A DNA stretch of 32,649 bases from a virus. Below, in pieces: positions 29,811 to 32,649 of this stretch. Under the pieces are notes generated by a model. It saw only the letters and a program-made list of their open reading frames with translations, searched no databases and was not told where the DNA came from. The DNA lies in IMG/VR virus record IMGVR_UViG_3300049846_001536, positions 1 to 32,649 of that record; one strand, 5' to 3'. Positions within the stretch are counted from its first letter, which is position 1. Every line of letters starts with the position of its first letter. Position numbers and translations under genes: made by a program.

Positions 29811-30211
29811 ACATATTTAAGTTTTACGAGTTGATCATTAAGCCGTTCGGACTTGTTAGATTTTGCCATTCTGACAAGCTTATTACGGCTGATTCCAAAA
29901 TGCTCTAAGGCTGCTTTTACGTGTGTGAATTTCATTGTACTGCCGTCAGAAAATTTAGCAAGTATTGTTTTACCTTTTCGTTTGTAGTTTCGGTTTACGT
30001 ATTTTTCAACAGATTCGGAAGTCACTAAACGCTCGGTTTTGATATCCAAAGGTACGAAATTATTCTTAACCTTGCAGTATATTTTCGGGTTTTCGACTTC
30101 TTTTAAATCGCCGGCCTTAATCATCTGATTGATTCTTACTTGAGCGTAATTAGGTGTGTCGATATGTTCGGGCGAAATTCGCTCTAATGCCTGTCTGAAT
30201 GTTAGATACAT
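29807..30211 (-). CDS. Hypothetical basic protein with HTH-like end
   Basis: A 134-residue, lysine-rich protein ([19 protein letters not shown]...). The N-terminal 40 residues look like a small helical motif ([10 protein letters not shown] and [19 protein letters not shown]), and residues 95-115 ([20 protein letters not shown]) look like a helix-turn-helix. It may bind nucleic acid, perhaps as an intron- or homing-type or regulatory protein. It overlaps the thyA gene by 10 bases (30202-30211) and the endolysin by ATGA. Family not recognised. Confidence 0.55.
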   Translation of the reverse strand: MYLTFRQALERISPEHIDTPNYAQVRINQMIKAGDLKEVENPKIYCKVKNNFVPLDIKTERLVTSESVEKYVNRNYKRKGKTILAKFSDGSTMKFTHVKAALEHFGISRNKLVRMAKSNKSERLNDQLVKLKYV

Positions 30212-30987
30212 ACTTCTGCTTTTATGTGAGGGTGAGGATAATAATTTAATAAGGCAAAGTCTTCGTACTTGAAATCGAAAATGTCTTTAATTTCAGGATT
30301 CAGCAGCATTTTAGGCAAATACTTAGGTTCGCGGGTTAGCTGCAAACTCGCCTGTTCGATGTGATTATTGTAAAGGTGCGCATCACCTAACGTATGCACA
30401 AATTCACCTGCCTGTAGTCCTGTAACCTGTGCTATCATCATTGTCAGAAGTGCGTATGAGGCAATATTAAACGGTACGCCTAAGAATACATCTGCTGAGC
30501 GTTGGTACATTTGGCAGGACAGTTTTCCGTTAGCGACATAGAATTGAAAAAAAGCGTGACAAGGCGGCAGAGCCATTTCAGGCAGTTGAGACGGATTCCA
30601 AGCCGAAACGATTAGGCGGCGGCTGTCAGGATTTGTTTTTATCTGCTCAATTACGTTTTTAATTTGATCTATGCCTTCGCTATTCCAATTCCGCCACTGA
30701 TGCCCGTAAACAGGTCCTAAATTCCCGTAAGCGTCGGCCCATTCGTTCCAAATTGTTACTTTGTTATCGGTCAAGTATTTTGTATTTGTTTCGCCTGATA
30801 AAAACCAAAGCAGTTCATGAATAACCGATTTGATATGAATTTTTTTTGTAGTAATCAGGGGAAATCCGTCGGATAGGTCAAATCGCATCTGATAACCGAA
30901 AATAGATTTTGTTCCCGTTCCGGTCCTGTCCGTTTTTTCTATGCCTGATGTAAGTATTGTTCTTAGTAGGTTGTGGTATTGTTTCAT
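30202..30987 (-). CDS. thyA: Thymidylate synthase
   Basis: A 261-residue ThyA (EC 2.1.1.45): dUMP plus methylene-tetrahydrofolate gives dTMP and dihydrofolate. It is close to the 264 residues of the E. coli enzyme. Visible signatures: R21 (TDRTGTG), [20 protein letters not shown] (near 40-59), WNEWAD (80-85), [11 protein letters not shown] (91-101), [12 protein letters not shown] (121-132), the nucleophile Cys143 in [12 protein letters not shown], and the conserved end [10 protein letters not shown]. All key residues appear intact. It boosts dTTP for phage DNA synthesis. It lies within the lysis operon, overlapping the upstream 48-residue gene by ATGA. Confidence 0.97.
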   Translation of the reverse strand: MKQYHNLLRTILTSGIEKTDRTGTGTKSIFGYQMRFDLSDGFPLITTKKIHIKSVIHELLWFLSGETNTKYLTDNKVTIWNEWADAYGNLGPVYGHQWRNWNSEGIDQIKNVIEQIKTNPDSRRLIVSAWNPSQLPEMALPPCHAFFQFYVANGKLSCQMYQRSADVFLGVPFNIASYALLTMMIAQVTGLQAGEFVHTLGDAHLYNNHIEQASLQLTREPKYLPKMLLNPEIKDIFDFKYEDFALLNYYPHPHIKAEVCI

Positions 30988-31130
30988 GCGCGGCGGCTAA
31001 GTTTTCTAAGGTGTAAAAATAATAAATTTCTGTCGTAGTTTTTCCAGCTTTTTTGGCGGTCGGCCTTTTCTTCCATGAAAGCCTGATACATCCAATAGTT
31101 TAGCTCGTGTAAGTAGTTTAGTGGCTGCAT
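30984..31130 (-). CDS. 48-residue small ORF between GH73 and thyA
   Basis: ATG at 31130 ([18 protein letters not shown]...), TGA at 30984-30986, overlapping the thyA ATG. The upstream gene's stop ends 1 base before this ATG. The product is helical, aromatic-rich at the N-terminus and basic at the end (RKLSRRA). The perfect fit into an otherwise empty gap makes translation likely. Role unknown; it may serve mainly for coupling to thyA. Confidence 0.6.
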   Translation of the reverse strand: MQPLNYLHELNYWMYQAFMEEKADRQKSWKNYDRNLLFLHLRKLSRRA

Positions 31131-31131
31131 A

Positions 31132-31668
31132 TCAATTAAAAAATTTTACATCATATTTCCACAACTGATACTTTTCGATAACAGCAATCAGACTTTCGGC
31201 ATATTTCGGAGCGGTTGCGTATCCTGCTTTTTTAAGGCCGTATGCCCATTTTTTATATTGCAGTCGGTTGAGTTTTGTCAGGTGTTTGTATCGGTCTGAC
31301 GTCAGTAATTTAGAATGCGCGCGGTAACTGTACCAAGCAGACTTAAAAACCTGAAAACGGTCGCGGGGCGAATCGTCACGGTAAACTGCATATTTGCCAG
31401 TTCCACGATATTTTATGCCGAAGTGATTGTTATGTCTTCGGCTGAGTTCAGACCTGCCCGCATTGCTCTCTAAAATGCCCTGAGCGAGCTTTATTGATAC
31501 AGGTATATTAAAACGGTCAGCCTCGTTTTTTGCGGTCGGCAGAAAGCGTTTTATGTACTTGGTGACGTGGGTAGGGATTTTTGCACCGTGGCGGGTATTT
31601 GCTGGAGTTGCGAGCGGACGGTATGCGCTTATAAATATTAGCGCGGTTAGGAGGATTAGGTATTTCAT
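31132..31668 (-). CDS. Secreted glucosaminidase (GH73-type)
   Basis: A 178-residue peptidoglycan hydrolase expected to cut between GlcNAc and MurNAc. The N-terminus is a signal peptide or membrane anchor (MKYLILLTALIFISA). The GH73 core follows: SIKLAQGILESNAGRS with catalytic E67, NNHFGIKYRG (80-89), and KKAGYATAPKYAESLI near the end. Because it is exported by the host, it does not need a holin, unlike the GH19 enzyme. It could act in lysis, in virion-associated wall opening or in spreading through biofilm. The family is well known; its precise role here is inferred. Confidence 0.85.
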   Translation of the reverse strand: MKYLILLTALIFISAYRPLATPANTRHGAKIPTHVTKYIKRFLPTAKNEADRFNIPVSIKLAQGILESNAGRSELSRRHNNHFGIKYRGTGKYAVYRDDSPRDRFQVFKSAWYSYRAHSKLLTSDRYKHLTKLNRLQYKKWAYGLKKAGYATAPKYAESLIAVIEKYQLWKYDVKFFN

Positions 31669-31689
31669 ATCTGTTTTTTTGTGCCTTGC

Positions 31690-31700
31690 GGCGGGTTAAT
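31690..31700 (-). repeat. Intergenic GGCGGGTTAAT motif, copy 1 of 3
   Basis: On the minus strand it reads ATTAACCCGCC, placed around the stop codon of the 98-residue MGMYDD gene. Copies 2 and 3 occur at 32006-32016 and 32589-32599, also at gene ends. It may be part of the duplicated unit or a short processing site. Confidence 0.6.
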
Positions 31701-31992
31701 CAATAGGTTCTATTTGTGTTATATGAATAAGTTTACCTTCCTTAAATAGTGCTATAAAGCAATACCAAATATCCATTATGTCTTGGTAAAATTCAATTTC
31801 GCCAGTTAAATTATCTTTTTCCTTTTTATTAGGATTAGCCCAAGTATCTGTTACATATAATTCACCACTTTCAGTTATTTCAAGCAAATTTAAATAACAT
31901 TCATGTGATTTTGTTTGCCATCCTTTTTGGTATTTTTTTATTTCTTCAGGCAGGTGTTTGCTGTGAACAATCAAATCGTCATACATTCCCAT
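31696..31992 (-). CDS. MGMYDD-family hypothetical protein (full-length copy)
   Basis: A 98-residue protein starting MGMYDDLIVHSKHLP. The MGM[FY]D start and the following GWQTKSHECYLNLLEITESG (24-43) resemble a widespread family of unknown function with an FQTK-L-D-x-L-x-x-Y-x-I-x-x-G-L pattern found in phages and bacteria. An acidic middle (residues 54-72) and a hydrophobic strand pair (YCFIALFKEGKLIHI) complete it. Its first 18 codons and upstream region lie within a 126-base direct repeat also present at 32524-32649. The family's role is not known to me. Confidence 0.65.
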   Translation of the reverse strand: MGMYDDLIVHSKHLPEEIKKYQKGWQTKSHECYLNLLEITESGELYVTDTWANPNKKEKDNLTGEIEFYQDIMDIWYCFIALFKEGKLIHITQIEPID

Positions 31993-32066
31993 AATTTAAA
32001 ATTTCGGCGGGTTAATGATTCTTATCTTCTCTGTCCTTAATTCGTACCGGAAACAAATCCATGATC
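31941..32066. repeat. 126-base direct repeat, copy 1
   Basis: Matches 32524-32649 with the same length and four base differences that I can count. It spans the 5' end of the 98-residue MGMYDD gene, the intergenic spacer and the 3' half of the 39-residue membrane protein gene. Confidence 0.9.
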
Positions 32067-32131
32067 GAGTGAATAAGCATTCCGAGTACGAATACGAATA
32101 AGGCGATTATTAGGAGGTGGGATAGTGTCAT
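32012..32131 (-). CDS. 39-residue membrane protein
   Basis: ATG at 32131 (MTLSHLLIIALFVFVLGMLI...), TAA at 32012-32014. One transmembrane helix (residues 4-22) is followed by a charged tail (VRIKDREDKNH). Its start overlaps the regulator's stop by ATGA (32128-32131). The last part of the gene is repeated at 32595-32649, so a second copy existed upstream. Size and topology would suit a toxin-like or holin-like peptide, or a small membrane anchor, but nothing decides between these. Confidence 0.6.
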   Translation of the reverse strand: MTLSHLLIIALFVFVLGMLIHSIMDLFPVRIKDREDKNH

Positions 32132-32394
32132 AGTTTATGTGTGGTTGAAACGTTATGAATAGTTATGTCCAAAAATTCAAAAGGGAAATCAAGATAAATC
32201 ATGCATTCTTTTAAAATGTTATCAGGAAGTTCTGAAACCCCTTTTAAGAATTTAGATAGTTTCGGCTGTGTCAATCCTTTTACATTTTTTGCAAGTTCTG
32301 TCTGTGATACATTCCTGTAACCCATTGCAAATTCAAGTTGTCTTGCTCTGTTTACTTGCCTCTTTCGTAACAGGTGAATTTCAATGCTCATCAT
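32128..32394 (-). CDS. XRE-type HTH regulator
   Basis: An 88-residue protein. Residues about 28-52 make a helix-turn-helix (NVSQTELAKNVKGLTQPKLS), followed by FLKGVSELPDNILKECMIYLDFPFEFL, a pattern seen in XRE/HigA-type regulators, many of which partner with a toxin or protease. The two methionines at the start leave 32394 or 32391 as the start. It overlaps the 32381 ORF upstream and the membrane protein downstream. It is the only repressor-like gene in the minus operon and could control this operon or an adjacent switch. No peptidase domain is attached. Confidence 0.75.
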   Translation of the reverse strand: MMSIEIHLLRKRQVNRARQLEFAMGYRNVSQTELAKNVKGLTQPKLSKFLKGVSELPDNILKECMIYLDFPFEFLDITIHNVSTTHKL

Positions 32395-32575
32395 AACTCA
32401 CTATACAATTTATACATTTTCTGAATTTCTGTTTAGATTTTAGATGATCCGTCGCCGTTGCTGTCGCCTTCGCCGTAGCCGTCGCCGTCGCCGTCGCCGT
32501 AGCCGTCGCCGTCGCCGTAGCCGTTTCTTTAGGCAGGTGTTTGCTGTGAACAATTAAATCGTCATACATTCCCAT
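32381..32575 (-). CDS. Chimeric ORF: MGMYDD start plus Thr-Ala repeat
   Basis: A 64-residue ORF. The first 15 residues (MGMYDDLIVHSKHLP) are identical to those of the 98-residue gene at 31992. They are followed by KE, a (Thr-Ala) repeat encoded by hexanucleotides (32451-32522), then a short basic end (DHLKSKQKFRKCINCIVSYDEH). The conserved family body is missing, so it looks like a broken copy whose 3' part was replaced by repeat expansion, although it may still be translated. It overlaps the regulator start by 14 bases, so translation could feed into that gene. Confidence 0.45.
   Translation of the reverse strand: MGMYDDLIVHSKHLPKETATATATATATATATATAKATATATDHLKSKQKFRKCINCIVSYDEH
32451..32522. 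repeat. Hexanucleotide tandem repeat (GTCGCC/GTAGCC)
   Basis: Twelve six-base units, mostly GTCGCC with GTAGCC at intervals and a few point variants (GTTGCT, TTCGCC). On the minus strand they code for alternating Thr and Ala. Local G+C is far above the surroundings. Unit number changes keep the frame. Confidence 0.9.
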
Positions 32576-32649
32576 AATTTAAAATTTTGGCGGGTTAATG
32601 ATTCTTATCTTCTCTGTCCTTAATTCGCACCGGAAACAAATCCATGATC
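32524..32649. repeat. 126-base direct repeat, copy 2 (reaches the window edge)
   Basis: Same length as 31941-32066 with four base differences counted by eye. It begins right after the hexanucleotide repeat and runs to the last base of the window, so it may extend further. Confidence 0.9.
32595..32649 (-). CDS. Partial second copy of small membrane protein (C-terminal end)
   Basis: The last 17 codons of a minus-strand frame ending at TAA 32595-32597, cut off by the window edge. The visible residues (IMDLFPVRIKDREDKNH) are identical to the end of the 39-residue protein at 32012-32131. It is the upstream copy of a duplicated module. Confidence 0.6.
   Translation of the reverse strand, partial: IMDLFPVRIKDREDKNH

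Noticed and set aside
32524-32649. Repeat at the window edge as a phage terminal repeat
   Set aside because: The other copy is 583 bases upstream and not at the opposite end, and coding genes cross both copies, so it is a local duplication. The exact coincidence with the window edge could reflect assembly limits.
1-32649. tRNA genes, CRISPR arrays, insertion sequences
   Set aside because: I found no cloverleaf-like sequence, no regular spaced repeats and no transposase-like protein; the only tandem repeats are in coding tails.

Overview
This window looks like the structural and lysis half of a long-tailed (siphovirus-type) double-stranded DNA phage, or of a prophage, from a Bacteroidota host. 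The host inference rests on three things: intergenic elements matching the Bacteroidota promoter form TTTG-N19..21-TAnnTTTG (best examples 12379-12409 minus and 18487-18519 plus), A/T-rich start contexts without clear Shine-Dalgarno sequences, and the general look of the proteins. No integrase, DNA replication genes, tRNA, rRNA or CRISPR array were seen, so the rest of the genome probably lies outside the window. A temperate lifestyle is neither shown nor excluded.

Plus strand, 1-28754. Terminase small and large subunits (149-2021) come first. Small genes follow, then a tail-assembly chaperone that appears to use a -1 ribosomal frameshift (2249-3060) and the tape measure (3065-5623). A minus-strand HTH gene (5649-5951) interrupts the module. 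Next come a small conserved phage protein, a possible spanin-like overlapping pair (6215-6908), two large tail-tip/baseplate proteins (6918-11085), a second minus-strand insertion of four small unknown genes with its own promoter and a shared terminator (11090-12409), another tail protein, and the tail tube protein with a C-terminal BIG2 domain (13459-14340). Only then does the head module appear: portal (14435), Mu F-like minor head protein (16228), small proteins, scaffold (17585), major capsid (18639), and connector/neck/tail-completion candidates (20431-23203). Fibre or appendage proteins follow (23216-26628), then a calcineurin-like phosphoesterase (26632), a DUF1360-like membrane protein and a holin (28305-28754). 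Tail genes preceding the portal and capsid genes is a departure from the usual siphophage order.

Minus strand, 32649-28813. A tightly packed convergent operon runs towards the holin. In transcription order it holds a fragment of a small membrane protein, a chimeric ORF with a Thr-Ala repeat, an XRE-type regulator, a 39-residue membrane protein, an MGMYDD-family protein, a secreted GH73-type glucosaminidase, a 48-residue ORF, thymidylate synthase, an HTH-like protein, a GH19-type endolysin and a possible papain/C39-like protein. Most junctions are ATGA overlaps. A 126-base direct repeat (31941-32066 and 32524-32649) shows that the membrane-protein/MGMYDD module was duplicated around the regulator; the second copy reaches the window edge.

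Working together: terminase, portal, scaffold and capsid genes build and fill the head; the chaperone, tape measure, tube and tip genes build the tail; fibres bind the host; holin, GH19 and GH73 enzymes and perhaps the spanin-like pair open the Gram-negative envelope. The best leads for undescribed biology are the promoter-bearing four-gene insertion (11120-12356), the duplicated module with its hexanucleotide repeat (31941-32649), the CxxCxGxG insert in the portal, and the structured noncoding stretch at 20811-20943.
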